From the NCBI RefSeq assembly GCF_016863635.1, contig NZ_BOPG01000090.1:1-64000 (forward strand): DNA of 64,000 nucleotides, read 5' to 3'. Origin of the DNA: Virgisporangium aurantiacum (lineage in GTDB: Bacteria > Actinomycetota > Actinomycetes > Mycobacteriales > Micromonosporaceae). The notes beneath the pieces are model-generated. The model worked only from the letters and a program-made list of their open reading frames with translations, was not told where the DNA came from and made no database searches. Within the stretch, counting starts at the first letter, position 1; each line of letters opens with the position of its first letter. The position numbers and the translations under genes were made by a program. Positions 56,106 through 64,000 of this stretch are shown one piece after another.

Positions 56106-56693
56106 ATGACCGACGTTACGGGGGTTCGGGCCCGCCCGGGTGGCCGGGTGACCCTGCGGTTCACCGGAACCGGCTACCGCGCCCTGCCGCAGCCGAAGCG
56201 GCTCGAGATCTGGGGCGACCGGCTGCTCGGCGACGCCACGACCGGCATCTCGCTCATCGTGCTGATCGTGTTCGGTGGCCTCGCCGCCTACCTGTGGCAG
56301 GAGGACGCGAAGCCGGTCTCCGTCCTGCTGCTCGTCATCTGCGTGCCGTGCCTGCTCGTGCTGCTCGCCCGGGCCGCGATCGAGTCGGTGGGTTGGCTGT
56401 TCCTCGCCGCAGCCGTCGTCGGTGCGGTGCTGTTCGCCCCGCTGCTGCTGTTCCCCGGGGCGCGGCGATGGGCCACGCAGTGGTGGAAGAAGAAGCCGGC
56501 CGAGTCACACCTCGACAAGCGGATCCGGGTGACCGACCTGGAACCGGTCTCGGTGGAACGCAACGGCAGAGCGGTCACCGTCACGGTGCTGATCGACGGC
56601 GCCAGAATCCGGTACACGGCACGAGACGGCGACGCCCTGGAGCGCGAGTTCCGGGCGATGCTGTCACGGCCCGCCACCGGGGTCGGACCGTAG
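56106..56693 (+). CDS. Hypothetical membrane protein
   Basis: About 195 residues. Three membrane segments (TTGISLIVLIVFGGLAAYLW, VSVLLLVICVPCLLVLLARA, VGWLFLAAAVVGAVLFAPLLL) separate a short N-terminal region from a soluble C-terminal part with DLEPVSVERNGRAVTVTVLI. I do not recognise the family. The ATG (MTDVTGV) follows an AT-richer stretch. Its 3' end overlaps the amidohydrolase gene by 30 bp. Confidence 0.75.
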   Translation: MTDVTGVRARPGGRVTLRFTGTGYRALPQPKRLEIWGDRLLGDATTGISLIVLIVFGGLAAYLWQEDAKPVSVLLLVICVPCLLVLLARAAIESVGWLFLAAAVVGAVLFAPLLLFPGARRWATQWWKKKPAESHLDKRIRVTDLEPVSVERNGRAVTVTVLIDGARIRYTARDGDALEREFRAMLSRPATGVGP

Positions 56694-57929
56694 CGAGTCC
56701 GGCCCGCCGCCGCTCGACCCGGCCACCGTGTCCACACCGGACTGCGTCACCGCCCGGCCGGCCACCAGCACGAGGTCGATCTCGCGCAGCGCCGCCAGGT
56801 CGAACAGCGGATCGCCGTGCACCGCGATGATGTCGGCCCGCTTGCCGGCGTCGAGGCTGCCCGTCTCGTCGCCGACCCCGCACGCCGCCGCCGCGGTCAC
56901 CGTCGCCAGTTCGATGATCTCGGCGGCGCTGAAACCGGCCAGCGCGAACACCTCGAGCCCGCCGACGTAGTCGTCGGCCGCCTTGTCCAGGTCGCCGAGG
57001 TGGAACCCGCAGTCGTCACCGGCCACCAGCCTTACCCCGGCGTCGCGCATCCGCGTGAGCATCGACAGCCACCCGTCGAGCGGTGCCGACCCGACCCGCG
57101 AACGGATCGCCTCGAACTGCCCGTGCACGGTCGGGCAGACGTACACCCCGGAGGAGGCGATCCGCGCGACGAGATCGGCGTCGTACGCGTAGCCCGTGGG
57201 CGTCAGGAACGTGCAGTGCTCGATCGTCGTCACGCCGGCTTCCAGCACGTCCGAAATAGACTCCGGCGAATGGGCGTGCGCCGCCACCCCCTTGCCGCGC
57301 AGCTCCGCCTCCTCCACGATCGCGCGCAGCTGCGTCACGTCGAACTGGGACCGCCACGCCGGCGGAGCGACCGCGGTCATCTGGCCGCCCGACGCCATCA
57401 CCTTCAGCACGTCGGCGCCGGCGCGCAGGTTCTCCCGCGCGACCCGCCGCACCCCGGAAAGATCATCGGCCTCGCCGCCCATGTACCAGCAGTGCCCGCC
57501 GGTCGGGGTGATCGGCCGGGTCGCGACGAGCAGGTTCGGCCCGACCGTGAGGCCGGCGGCGATCGAGTCGCGCAGGGCCACGTCGAGAAAGTTGCGGCCG
57601 CCGAGGTCCCGGGCCAGGGTGACGCCCGCGGACACGAGCTTGCGCGCGTTCTCGGCCATCCGCAGCAGCAGCCGCGGGTCGGACTCGGCGGTCTGCCCGG
57701 TGACCGGGTCGACCCGGTCGTCGAAGCCGAGGTGCACGTGCGCGTCGACGAGCCCGGGCATCAGGGTCCGGCCGGGAAGATCCAGGACGAGAGCGGACGG
57801 CGGCACGTCGAGGCTGCCGCGCTCACCGACCCCGGCGATGCGCGTCCCGTCGACGAGCACCTCCCCGTTGCGGATGGACTCTCCCGGCCGTCCGGTGAGG
57901 ACGGTCGCGGCGCGGATCAGCTTCAGCAC
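56664..57929 (-). CDS. Amidohydrolase family metal-dependent hydrolase
   Basis: About 421 residues. The amidohydrolase motif is LMPGLVDAHVHLGFDDR near residue 55, with further metal ligands in KVMASGG, VAAHAHS and IEHCTFL, and a late Asp in VAGDDCG. Imidazolonepropionase- or prolidase-like members hydrolyse cyclic amides or peptides; the substrate is not evident here. The GTG at 57929 leads into LKLIRAATVL. It is transcribed away from the nitronate monooxygenase gene over a 31-bp gap. Confidence 0.9.
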   Translation of the reverse strand: MLKLIRAATVLTGRPGESIRNGEVLVDGTRIAGVGERGSLDVPPSALVLDLPGRTLMPGLVDAHVHLGFDDRVDPVTGQTAESDPRLLLRMAENARKLVSAGVTLARDLGGRNFLDVALRDSIAAGLTVGPNLLVATRPITPTGGHCWYMGGEADDLSGVRRVARENLRAGADVLKVMASGGQMTAVAPPAWRSQFDVTQLRAIVEEAELRGKGVAAHAHSPESISDVLEAGVTTIEHCTFLTPTGYAYDADLVARIASSGVYVCPTVHGQFEAIRSRVGSAPLDGWLSMLTRMRDAGVRLVAGDDCGFHLGDLDKAADDYVGGLEVFALAGFSAAEIIELATVTAAAACGVGDETGSLDAGKRADIIAVHGDPLFDLAALREIDLVLVAGRAVTQSGVDTVAGSSGGGPDSLRSDPGGGP

Positions 57930-57960
57930 GACGCGAACCCTATCGGCGTACCGTGAACGG

Positions 57961-59025
57961 ATGACACCCTGGCCGACCGATCGCCTCACCGCGCTGCTCG
58001 GGATCGAGCACCCGATCGTCCAGGGCCCGTTCGGCGGCGGGGCGTCGTCGGTCGCGCTGGCCGCGGCCGTCTCCGGCGCCGGCGGGCTCGGTTCGTTCGG
58101 CGCCCACGCGCTGGGTCCCCAGGAGATAAAGACCTTGGTGGACGCGCTGCGAGCGGCCACCGACCGTCCGTTCGCCGTGAACCTGTGGGTGCCGCAGCCG
58201 ACCGAGGTCACGAACGTCGACCTGGTCCCCCACATCGAGCGCCTGCGGCCGCTCTACGCGCGCACCGGATCCACGCCGCCGGCCAGGGTCACCGTGCAGA
58301 ACTTCGACGACCAGCTGCAGGCGGCCCTCGACGCCGCTCCCCCGGTGCTGAGCTTCGTCATGGGTGTGCCGCCGGCAGCGGCGCTGGAATCGGCCCGGGC
58401 CAAGGGGATCCGCACGATCGGCACCGCCAGCACCGTCGAGGAGGCGGTGGCGCTCGCCGATGCCGGGCTCGATGCCGTGGTCGCCTCGGGCAGCGACGCC
58501 GGCGGCCATCGCGGCGCGTTCCTGCGCCCCGTGGAGGAGTCGCTCGTCGGAACGTTCTCGCTGATCCCCCAGGTGGCCGACGCGGTCGACGTGCCGGTGG
58601 TCGCCGCCGGCGGGATCGCCGACGCGCGCGGCATCGCGGCGGCGTTCGCGCTCGGCGCGCACGGCGTGCAGATCGGCACCGGGTTCCTCAACACGGTCGA
58701 GTCCAACGCCAGCGCGCCGCACCGGCGCGCGCTCAACAGCGACGGCGCGCGTCGCACCGTCCTCACGAAGGTCTTTTCCGGACGGATGGCGCGCGGCATC
58801 GCGAACCGCGTCACCCGTGATCTGGTCGACGCGGAGCGCGACGTGCCCGCGTACCCGGTCCAGAACGCTTTGATGATGCCGATCCGCCGCGCCGCCGCCG
58901 ACCGCGACGACCCCGACCACCTCAATCTCTGGAGCGGCCAGGCCGCTCCCCTCACCCACGAGACGACCGCGGTGGAATACCTCACACGGCTGGTGCGGGA
59001 AGCCCAGGCGCGCCTCGGCGGTTGA
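57961..59025 (+). CDS. Nitronate monooxygenase (NPD family)
   Basis: About 354 residues. The TIM-barrel FMN enzyme shows IVQGPFGGGASS near the start, FAVNLWVPQP, GSDAGGHRG (the catalytic His region) and VVAAGGIADARGIAAAFALGAHGVQIGTGF for FMN phosphate. It oxidises propionate-3-nitronate and similar nitronates. The following luciferase-like gene begins 8 bases later, so an operon is likely. Confidence 0.93.
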   Translation: MTPWPTDRLTALLGIEHPIVQGPFGGGASSVALAAAVSGAGGLGSFGAHALGPQEIKTLVDALRAATDRPFAVNLWVPQPTEVTNVDLVPHIERLRPLYARTGSTPPARVTVQNFDDQLQAALDAAPPVLSFVMGVPPAAALESARAKGIRTIGTASTVEEAVALADAGLDAVVASGSDAGGHRGAFLRPVEESLVGTFSLIPQVADAVDVPVVAAGGIADARGIAAAFALGAHGVQIGTGFLNTVESNASAPHRRALNSDGARRTVLTKVFSGRMARGIANRVTRDLVDAERDVPAYPVQNALMMPIRRAAADRDDPDHLNLWSGQAAPLTHETTAVEYLTRLVREAQARLGG

Positions 59026-59033
59026 GAGTTCAC

Positions 59034-60059
59034 GTGACCCCAGTTGCTTCTTCGGTAGTGCCCCTCTCCGTTCTCGATCTCGCGCCGGTGGCCGAGGGTA
59101 GCGACAACGGCACCGCGCTCGCCCACACCACCGCGCTCGCCACCCGGGTGGAGGAGCTCGGCTACCACCGGCTGTGGGTCGCCGAACACCACAACATGCC
59201 CGGTATCGCCAGTTCCGCGCCGGCCGTGCTGTTGGCGCACCTGGCCGCCCGCACGTCGTCGATCCGGCTGGGCTCGGGCGGGGTGATGCTGCCCAACCAC
59301 GCGCCGCTGGTGGTGGCGGAGCAGTTCGGCACGCTGGTCGCGCTGCATCCGGACCGCATCGACCTGGGCATCGGACGGGCGCCAGGCACCGACCAGCTCA
59401 CCGCGCTCGCGTTGCGCCGCAGCGTCGAGGGGCTGTCGGCGGAGGACTTCCCGCAGGAGCTGGCCCGGCTCATCGGCTACTTCGAGGCCGGTTCCGGCCA
59501 GCCCCGGGTCACGGCCGTTCCGGGACGCGGTGACGCGCCGGCGATCTGGCTCCTCGGTTCGAGCGACTTCTCCGCGCGGCTCGCCGGCCGGCTCGGGCTG
59601 CCGTTCTCGTTCGCGCACCACTTCAGCGCCGCCAACACCGACATCGCCCTGGAGCTGTACCGGGCCGAGTTCCGCCCTTCTCGCTGGCTCGACTCCCCTT
59701 ATGCGATGGTGGCGGTGTCGGCGGTCTGCGCCGACACCGACGAGCGGGCCGAGTACCTGAGCCTGCCGTCGGGCCTGTCGTTCCTGCGGTTGCGGCAGGG
59801 CCGGCCGGGTCGCATGCCGTCACCCGACGACGCCGCCGGGTACCCGTTCTCGGATCTGGAACGCGCGTTCATCGCCTCCCGCCGCGAGGGGCAGGCGCTC
59901 GGCTCCCCCTCGACCGTCACCGACCAGCTCAACGCGCTGCTGCGCCGCACGAACGCCGACGAGCTGATGCTGACGACGCTGGTGTTCGACATCGACGACC
60001 GGATCCGCTCGTACGAGCTGATCGCCGAGCAGGTGGCGCCGAAGCTGCAGCGTCCCTGA
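59034..60059 (+). CDS. Luciferase-like (LLM class) flavin monooxygenase
   Basis: About 341 residues. The F420/FMN-dependent bacterial luciferase fold begins PLSVLDLAPVAEGSD, with WVAEHHNMPGIASSAP and RLGSGGVMLPNHAPL typical of the YhbW/MsnO8-like group. It oxidises small molecules using reduced flavin. The GTG (VTPVASS) is the likely start. It forms an operon with the nitronate monooxygenase gene. Confidence 0.92.
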   Translation: MTPVASSVVPLSVLDLAPVAEGSDNGTALAHTTALATRVEELGYHRLWVAEHHNMPGIASSAPAVLLAHLAARTSSIRLGSGGVMLPNHAPLVVAEQFGTLVALHPDRIDLGIGRAPGTDQLTALALRRSVEGLSAEDFPQELARLIGYFEAGSGQPRVTAVPGRGDAPAIWLLGSSDFSARLAGRLGLPFSFAHHFSAANTDIALELYRAEFRPSRWLDSPYAMVAVSAVCADTDERAEYLSLPSGLSFLRLRQGRPGRMPSPDDAAGYPFSDLERAFIASRREGQALGSPSTVTDQLNALLRRTNADELMLTTLVFDIDDRIRSYELIAEQVAPKLQRP

Positions 60060-60080
60060 GGTTCCCGCCCGCACCGTAGA

Positions 60081-61103
60081 GTGACGTCGATGTCGCTCGG
60101 ATTCCGGTGGCGACGCGACGGGTGGCTGGTCGGCTCGGTCGTGCTGGCCACCGTCATCATCGCCACCGCCGCGGTGGTCGGATCATCCTCCACGGAGGCC
60201 GTCCGGCCGGTTCCTTCTGGCGGGCCGGCGCTGGAGCCGTTGCCGGCCGGCAGGTTCGGCCGGGCCACGCTCGTGTACTGGGGCTGCGCCACGGACTGCT
60301 ACCCCGTGGTGCGGTTCGGCGACGGCCGGGAGTTCGAGGTACCCACCGACGCGACGTCGACCCGCGGCGTCACGCTGTCACCCGACGGACGCTGGCTCGG
60401 CTACCCCCTCGGAACCGGCCTGGTCGTCCGCGACCTCGTCGGGTCGTCCGCCGAGCACCGGTTCGGCTCGCCCGCCGTCGGCCGCCGGATGACCGCCTGG
60501 GCCTGGTCCGCCGACTCGGCGGTGCTGCTCGTCAGCGACGAGGGCGCCGACCAGGTGCCGACGGGCTTCACCCTGCTGTGGGTCGAGGACGGCACGCGGA
60601 TGCCGCTACCGGCGTGGCCCGGGCACGAGGTCCTCGGCGTGCGCCTGCCGGTGCAGCTGCTCGTCGCCCAGCCGAACGCCCCCGCCGGGTCCCATGTCGA
60701 TCTCGCCCTCACCACCGCGACGGGCGAGATCGCGACCTGGTTCACCGTCGACGCGGCGGCCCAACTGCGCGCCGGCGAGCGGCTGGTGCCGAACGGCGTC
60801 CGCTTCAGCGGGACCGGCACCGGGTTCGAGGCGGTGGTGCTGAACCGCGACGACGACCCGACCGCCGTCCTGAGGTTCGGCACGAACGACGCCGAAGACC
60901 CGATCATCCGGCACGACCTGCCCACCACCGGATCGGGACGCTGGTCGTATCTCGGCGTCGGCCCGGACGGCACCGCCTTCGCCCACCACGAGCAGGGCCG
61001 CACCCGGCTCCGCTATCTCGCCCCGGACGGCACGATCAACCCCGGCCCCGACCTGCCCCCCGATCCCGTCCGCGTGGTACCCCCGGGCGTCGCCGTGTAC
61101 TAA
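60081..61103 (+). CDS. Membrane-anchored beta-propeller-like protein
   Basis: About 340 residues. A membrane segment (about 15-36, LVGSVVLATVIIATAAVVG) anchors an extracytoplasmic domain with WD/Kelch-like strands such as VTLSPDGRWLGYPLGTG and AWAWSADSAVLLVSD. No enzyme motif is seen. It starts with GTG at 60081 or ATG at 60090. It stands 21 bases after the luciferase-like gene and may be in the same transcript. Confidence 0.72.
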   Translation: MTSMSLGFRWRRDGWLVGSVVLATVIIATAAVVGSSSTEAVRPVPSGGPALEPLPAGRFGRATLVYWGCATDCYPVVRFGDGREFEVPTDATSTRGVTLSPDGRWLGYPLGTGLVVRDLVGSSAEHRFGSPAVGRRMTAWAWSADSAVLLVSDEGADQVPTGFTLLWVEDGTRMPLPAWPGHEVLGVRLPVQLLVAQPNAPAGSHVDLALTTATGEIATWFTVDAAAQLRAGERLVPNGVRFSGTGTGFEAVVLNRDDDPTAVLRFGTNDAEDPIIRHDLPTTGSGRWSYLGVGPDGTAFAHHEQGRTRLRYLAPDGTINPGPDLPPDPVRVVPPGVAVY

Positions 61104-61105
61104 CA

Positions 61106-61125
61106 GATCGTCTGCCACGGAACTA
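61106..61125 (+). promoter_or_regulatory. Shared upstream motif, copy 1 (candidate MarR operator)
   Basis: GATCGTCTGCCACGGAACTA lies 11 bases before the marR-type ATG and recurs with one change before the MFS gene (62022-62041). A perfect repeat of this length in front of a regulator and its neighbouring efflux gene suggests a MarR-binding site covering the promoter or start region. It is not clearly palindromic. Confidence 0.55.
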
Positions 61126-61136
61126 CTCTTGGGGGC

Positions 61137-61622
61137 ATGACCGCCATGTCCCCGTCCCGCGTCGAGCCCGATCTGTCGTACCTCTTCGACCGCGCCGGCC
61201 ACGTGCTGCGGACCCGGATGGCCGCCGCCCTCGCCGAGATCGGGTTGACCGCGCGGATGCACTGCGTGCTCGTGCACGCGCTGGAGGAGGAGCGCACCCA
61301 GGCCCAACTCGCCGAGATCGGCGACATGGACAAGACCACCATGGTCGTCACCGTCGACGCGCTGGAGAAGGCAGGACTGGCCGAACGCCGCCCGTCGACC
61401 CACGACCGGCGCGCCCGGATCATCGCGGTCACCGACGAGGGTGCCCGGGTGGCCCACCGCAGCCAGGAGATCGTCGACGCCGTCCACCGCGACACGCTGG
61501 CCGCCCTACCCGGCCAGGACCGCCAGACCCTGATCCGCATCCTGACCGACCTGGTCACCGGCCCGCTGGCCGAACCGGCGGAGCCGGCCGTGGGCGTCCG
61601 CCGCGCCCGCCAATCCGCCTGA
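61137..61622 (+). CDS. MarR family transcriptional regulator
   Basis: About 161 residues. The winged HTH contains TQAQLAEIGDMDKTTMVVTV and RRPSTHDRRARII, with long flanking helices (LSYLFDRAGHVLRTRMAAAL). It probably represses itself and the MFS pump gene 437 bp downstream, since both have the same 20-bp upstream motif. The ATG with GGGGGC just before it is the start. Confidence 0.93.
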   Translation: MTAMSPSRVEPDLSYLFDRAGHVLRTRMAAALAEIGLTARMHCVLVHALEEERTQAQLAEIGDMDKTTMVVTVDALEKAGLAERRPSTHDRRARIIAVTDEGARVAHRSQEIVDAVHRDTLAALPGQDRQTLIRILTDLVTGPLAEPAEPAVGVRRARQSA

Positions 61623-61671
61623 CCGATCAGAGCTCACCGGCGGGGCGATCCGAGCCCGGACCAACGTCGCC

Positions 61672-61739
61672 GATCTTGCAGTTGTGCTCGCCGAAAAACG
61701 GGCGAATTCCGGCAAAAAGGCGGACACAACTGCAAGATC
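61672..61739. repeat. Palindromic intergenic repeat, copy 2
   Basis: A 68-bp unit with the same 15-bp inverted ends as copy 1 at 43510-43577, and almost the same centre (GGCAAAAAGGCGGA in place of GGCGAAAGGGCGGG). It lies 50 bases after the marR gene and 27 bases before copy 3, within the 437-bp gap (61623-62059) that otherwise shows no gene. Confidence 0.85.
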
Positions 61740-61766
61740 GGCGAACCGACCGCTGTCCCCGGCGGC

Positions 61767-61836
61767 GATCTTGCAGTTGTGGTGCCTTGTTCGCCCTTAT
61801 TCGCCCCTGTTTATGACCCACCACAACTGCAAGATC
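61767..61836. repeat. Palindromic intergenic repeat, copy 3 (variant centre)
   Basis: A 70-bp unit with the same 15-bp inverted ends but a different centre (GTTCGCCCTTATTCGCCCCT). Its reverse strand contains GGGCGAAT, shared with the other copies' centres, so it may be inserted in the opposite direction. Confidence 0.8.
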
Positions 61837-61883
61837 GACTCCCGGGGACCCCGACCGCCACGACGTCCAGCGCACCAGACGGA

Positions 61884-61939
61884 GCGTGAGCGGGGAAGTT
61901 CTCCCACGTCAGGGCGTGTACGAGCTTCCCCGCTCACGC
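61884..61939. repeat. Second type of inverted repeat
   Basis: Perfect 15-bp arms GCGTGAGCGGGGAAG and complement enclose a 26-base loop. It follows the palindromic repeats and precedes the MFS gene's upstream motif. It could be a strong hairpin in the transcript reaching the MFS gene, either a terminator or another small mobile element. Confidence 0.7.
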
Positions 61940-62021
61940 GCAGCTGTCCACAGGCGCACCGCGCCGACCGCCAGCGGCGACAGCGGCGACGGCGGCAACA
62001 GCGCGACAAGCGTCACTAGCG

Positions 62022-62041
62022 GATCGTCTGCAACGGAACTA
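62022..62041 (+). promoter_or_regulatory. Shared upstream motif, copy 2
   Basis: GATCGTCTGCAACGGAACTA matches 19 of 20 bases of the motif before the marR gene. It lies 18 bases upstream of the MFS GTG. The same motif in front of both genes suggests coordinated control by the MarR protein. Confidence 0.55.
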
Positions 62042-62059
62042 TCTGCTACCGTCACACCC

Positions 62060-63499
62060 GTGAGAAGAAAAACTGCGCTCGGCGTCCTCGCCTCGGCGAC
62101 CCTCATGATCATTCTCGACGGCAGCATCGTCACCGTGGCCATGCCGGCCATCCAGGACGACCTCGGGTTCTCCGCCGCCGGCCTCAGCTGGGTCGTCAAC
62201 GCCTACCTGGTGGCGTTCGGCAGCCTGCTGCTGCTCGCCGGCCGCCTCGGTGACCTGCTCGGCCGCCGCCTGATGTTCCTCGCCGGCACCGCCGTGTTCA
62301 CCGCGGCCTCCGTGCTCGCCGGCGCCGCCACCACCATCGAGATACTCCTCGCCGCCCGCTTCCTCCAGGGCATCGGCAGCGCGATGGCCGTCGCCGTCAG
62401 CCTCGGCATCCTCGTCACCACGTTCACCGAGCCCACCGAGCGCGCCCGCGCCATCGCGGTCTTCAGTTTCACCGGCGCGGCCGGCGCGTCGATCGGCAGC
62501 GTGCTCGGCGGCGTCCTCACCGACGCGCTCAGCTGGCACTGGATCTTCTTCATCAACGTGCCCATCGGCATCGCCGTCATCGCGCTCGCGCTGAGGGTCC
62601 TCCCGAACGACCGTGGGCTGGGCATCGCCAAGGGTGCCGACATCATCGGCGCCGTCCTCGTCACCGCGGGGCTGATGCTGGTCATCGTGGGCGTGGTGAA
62701 CGAAGGAATGATCTGGATCGCCGCCGGGACGGCGCTGCTCGCCGCGTTCATCGCCCGGCAGGCCACCGCCCGCACGCCGTTGATGCCGCTGCGGATCTTC
62801 CGCTCCCGCAACGTCTCCGGCGCCAACCTGGTGCAGATTCTCATCATCGCCGCCTGCTTCGCGTTCCAGATCCTGCTGGCGCTGTACCTGCAGCACGTGC
62901 AGGGCTACGGCGCGGGCGGCACGGGTCTGGCGATGCTGCCGCCCGCCGTGGTCATCGGCGTGGTCACCCTGGGCTTCTCGGCGCGGCTGATCGCGCGGTT
63001 CGGCGAGCGTCCGGTGCTGCTGGCCGGCCTGGCGCTGCTCGCGGCGATGTTTCTGCTCCTCACCCGGGTACCGGTGCACGCGACCTACGCCACCGACCTG
63101 CTGCCGGTCATGCTGCTGGCGAGCGGCTTCGGCCTGGCGCTACCGGCCCTCACCGCGCTGGGCATGTCGGGCGCGAAGGCCGACGACGCCGGGCTCGCGT
63201 CGGGTCTCTTCAACACCACGCAACAGGTCGGCATGGCCCTCGGCGCCGCCGTGCTCACGACCCTCGCGGCCGCCCGCACCGCCGACCGCGCCGGGCTCGG
63301 CGAGGCCGCGGCGCTCACGGCCGGCTACCGCCTGGCCTTCGCGGTGGGCGCGGCGCTCATCGTGGTCGCGGCCATCGTCGCGGTCACCGTCCTCCGTCCG
63401 CAAAAGCTGGATGACGCCCACCGCGCCGCCCCCGGTACCGCAACCGACGGGTACGTGGCGGGAGACTTGTCGGATGCGCATCACACTGCTGACCGGTGA
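62060..63499 (+). CDS. MFS drug/proton antiporter, DHA2 (14-TM) type
   Basis: About 479 residues with about 14 membrane segments. Motif A GRLGDLLGRRLMFL, LILDGSIVTVAMPAI-like TM1 and FLQGIGSAMAVAVSLG fit the EmrB/QacA group that extrudes hydrophobic drugs. The GTG at 62060 (VRRKTALG) is chosen because the first membrane segment starts soon after; the upstream frame passes through repeats. Regulation by the nearby MarR protein is inferred. Confidence 0.94.
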   Translation: MRRKTALGVLASATLMIILDGSIVTVAMPAIQDDLGFSAAGLSWVVNAYLVAFGSLLLLAGRLGDLLGRRLMFLAGTAVFTAASVLAGAATTIEILLAARFLQGIGSAMAVAVSLGILVTTFTEPTERARAIAVFSFTGAAGASIGSVLGGVLTDALSWHWIFFINVPIGIAVIALALRVLPNDRGLGIAKGADIIGAVLVTAGLMLVIVGVVNEGMIWIAAGTALLAAFIARQATARTPLMPLRIFRSRNVSGANLVQILIIAACFAFQILLALYLQHVQGYGAGGTGLAMLPPAVVIGVVTLGFSARLIARFGERPVLLAGLALLAAMFLLLTRVPVHATYATDLLPVMLLASGFGLALPALTALGMSGAKADDAGLASGLFNTTQQVGMALGAAVLTTLAAARTADRAGLGEAAALTAGYRLAFAVGAALIVVAAIVAVTVLRPQKLDDAHRAAPGTATDGYVAGDLSDAHHTADR

Positions 63500-63986
63500 C
63501 ATCACCACCGTTCAGGTCGACGCGATCGTGAACGCCGCCAACTCCTCACTGCTCGGCGGCGGGGGCGTCGACGGGGCGATCCATCGCAAGGGCGGCCCGG
63601 AGATCCTCGCCGAGTGCCGGGCTCTCCGGGCCGCGAAGTACGGCCGCGGCCTCCCCACCGGCCAGGCCGTCGCCACCACCGCCGGCCGCCTGCCGGCCCG
63701 CTGGGTGATCCACACGGTCGGCCCGGTGTGGAGCGCGGAGGAGGACCGCTCGGCCCTCCTCCGCGACTGCTACACCAACTCCCTCACCGTGGCCGGCGAC
63801 CTCGGTGCCACCACGGTGGCGTTCCCCTTGATCTCCGCGGGCATCTTCCGCTGGCCCAAGGAGGACGCCGTGCGACAGGCGGTCGCCGCCATCACCGCCG
63901 CGCCACCATCCACTGTGGACAACGCGCGGCTGGTGCTGTTCGACGACGAAACCCGCGACGTCGCCGAGATGGTGCTCGGTTTCTAG
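63474..63986 (+). CDS. Macrodomain protein (O-acetyl-ADP-ribose deacetylase-like)
   Basis: About 170 residues. A complete macrodomain of the MacroD/YmdB type: NAANSSLLGGGGVDGAIHR, ATTAGRLPARWVIHTVGP and FPLISAGIFRWPKEDAV. It removes ADP-ribose from proteins or deacetylates O-acetyl-ADP-ribose. The ATG overlaps the end of the MFS gene by 26 bases, with GGGAGA upstream. It is the second ADP-ribose-removing enzyme in the window, after the PARG at 48.4 kb. Confidence 0.93.
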   Translation: MRITLLTGDITTVQVDAIVNAANSSLLGGGGVDGAIHRKGGPEILAECRALRAAKYGRGLPTGQAVATTAGRLPARWVIHTVGPVWSAEEDRSALLRDCYTNSLTVAGDLGATTVAFPLISAGIFRWPKEDAVRQAVAAITAAPPSTVDNARLVLFDDETRDVAEMVLGF

Positions 63987-64000
63987 AAGCCCGCAGTGAT

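Noticed and set aside
55568..56830. 420-codon plus-strand frame over the tRNA genes
   Set aside because: The first part is the familiar translation of three tRNA genes read on the wrong strand; the remainder is a shadow of the membrane-protein gene.
61106..61125. GGAAC in the shared motif as an ECF-sigma -35 box
   Set aside because: No matching -10 element occurs at 16-17 bases in either copy, so an operator is the better reading.
61672..61836. CRISPR-like array
   Set aside because: Only two tandem units are present, they are palindromic over their whole length, and no cas gene is in the window.

Overview
The window is very GC-rich, strongly codon-biased actinomycete DNA with dense operons in which start and stop codons overlap (ATGA, GTGA, TGATG). 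The order pgsA - DUF881 - sbp - DUF881 - gcvH - garA - ftsR - DUF151 nuclease - merR is the conserved actinobacterial block known from Mycobacterium and Streptomyces. A filamentous actinomycete, possibly Micromonosporaceae, is the best guess, but the family is inferred and not proven.

Region 1 (1-21.8 kb, all minus strand) is one end of a hybrid NRPS/PKS biosynthetic cluster that runs off the left edge. Reading with transcription it holds an AfsR/SARP-type regulator, an in-frame fusion of a lactate/malate-dehydrogenase-like domain to a DUF6002-like domain with a fold-type-II PLP signature, a LanB-like (lantibiotic dehydratase N-terminal) protein, an NRPS with order A-PCP-C-PCP, a PKS with the unusual order KS-AT-KR-DH-ACP, and a second NRPS C-A(Asp-like)-PCP-C-A(cut by the window edge). 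The biosynthetic genes from LanB onward overlap or nearly abut, so they are probably one transcript. The LanB-like protein beside NRPS modules, the PCP with no A domain, and the dehydrogenase/PLP fusion make this the most promising novel pathway here.

Region 2 (21.9-25.7 kb) is an accessory block: an HTH-DUF5753 regulator, a divergent MTA/SAH-nucleosidase-like protein, and a converging operon of a sigma-region-4-like protein with a Cys-rich insert, a single-TM protein and a DUF397 protein. Region 3 (26-29.4 kb) is a MacB-like ABC exporter.

Region 4 (29.4-38.2 kb, minus strand) is housekeeping: an inositol-phosphatase-family enzyme, the conserved MerR/DUF151/FtsR/GarA/GcvH/DUF881/Sbp/PgsA block, a TIGR01777 epimerase, a truncated haemoglobin and a DUF1877-like protein. 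Region 5 (38.2-48.3 kb) has two DesK/NarL-type two-component systems, each next to an ABC-2 exporter, with an ECF42 sigma factor/YCII pair and a DHFR-like reductase between them.

Region 6 (48.4-64 kb) is mixed: a bacterial PARG, a Ser/Thr kinase, a BTAD-TPR regulator, a methyltransferase, a 5'-3' exonuclease ending in a beta-clamp-like motif, PadR plus a membrane protein, three tRNAs (Arg, Pro, Ser), an amidohydrolase, a nitronate monooxygenase, a luciferase-like monooxygenase, a MarR/MFS pair sharing a 20-bp upstream motif, and a macrodomain protein. Three copies of a roughly 70-bp palindromic intergenic repeat lie at 43.5 and 61.7-61.8 kb.
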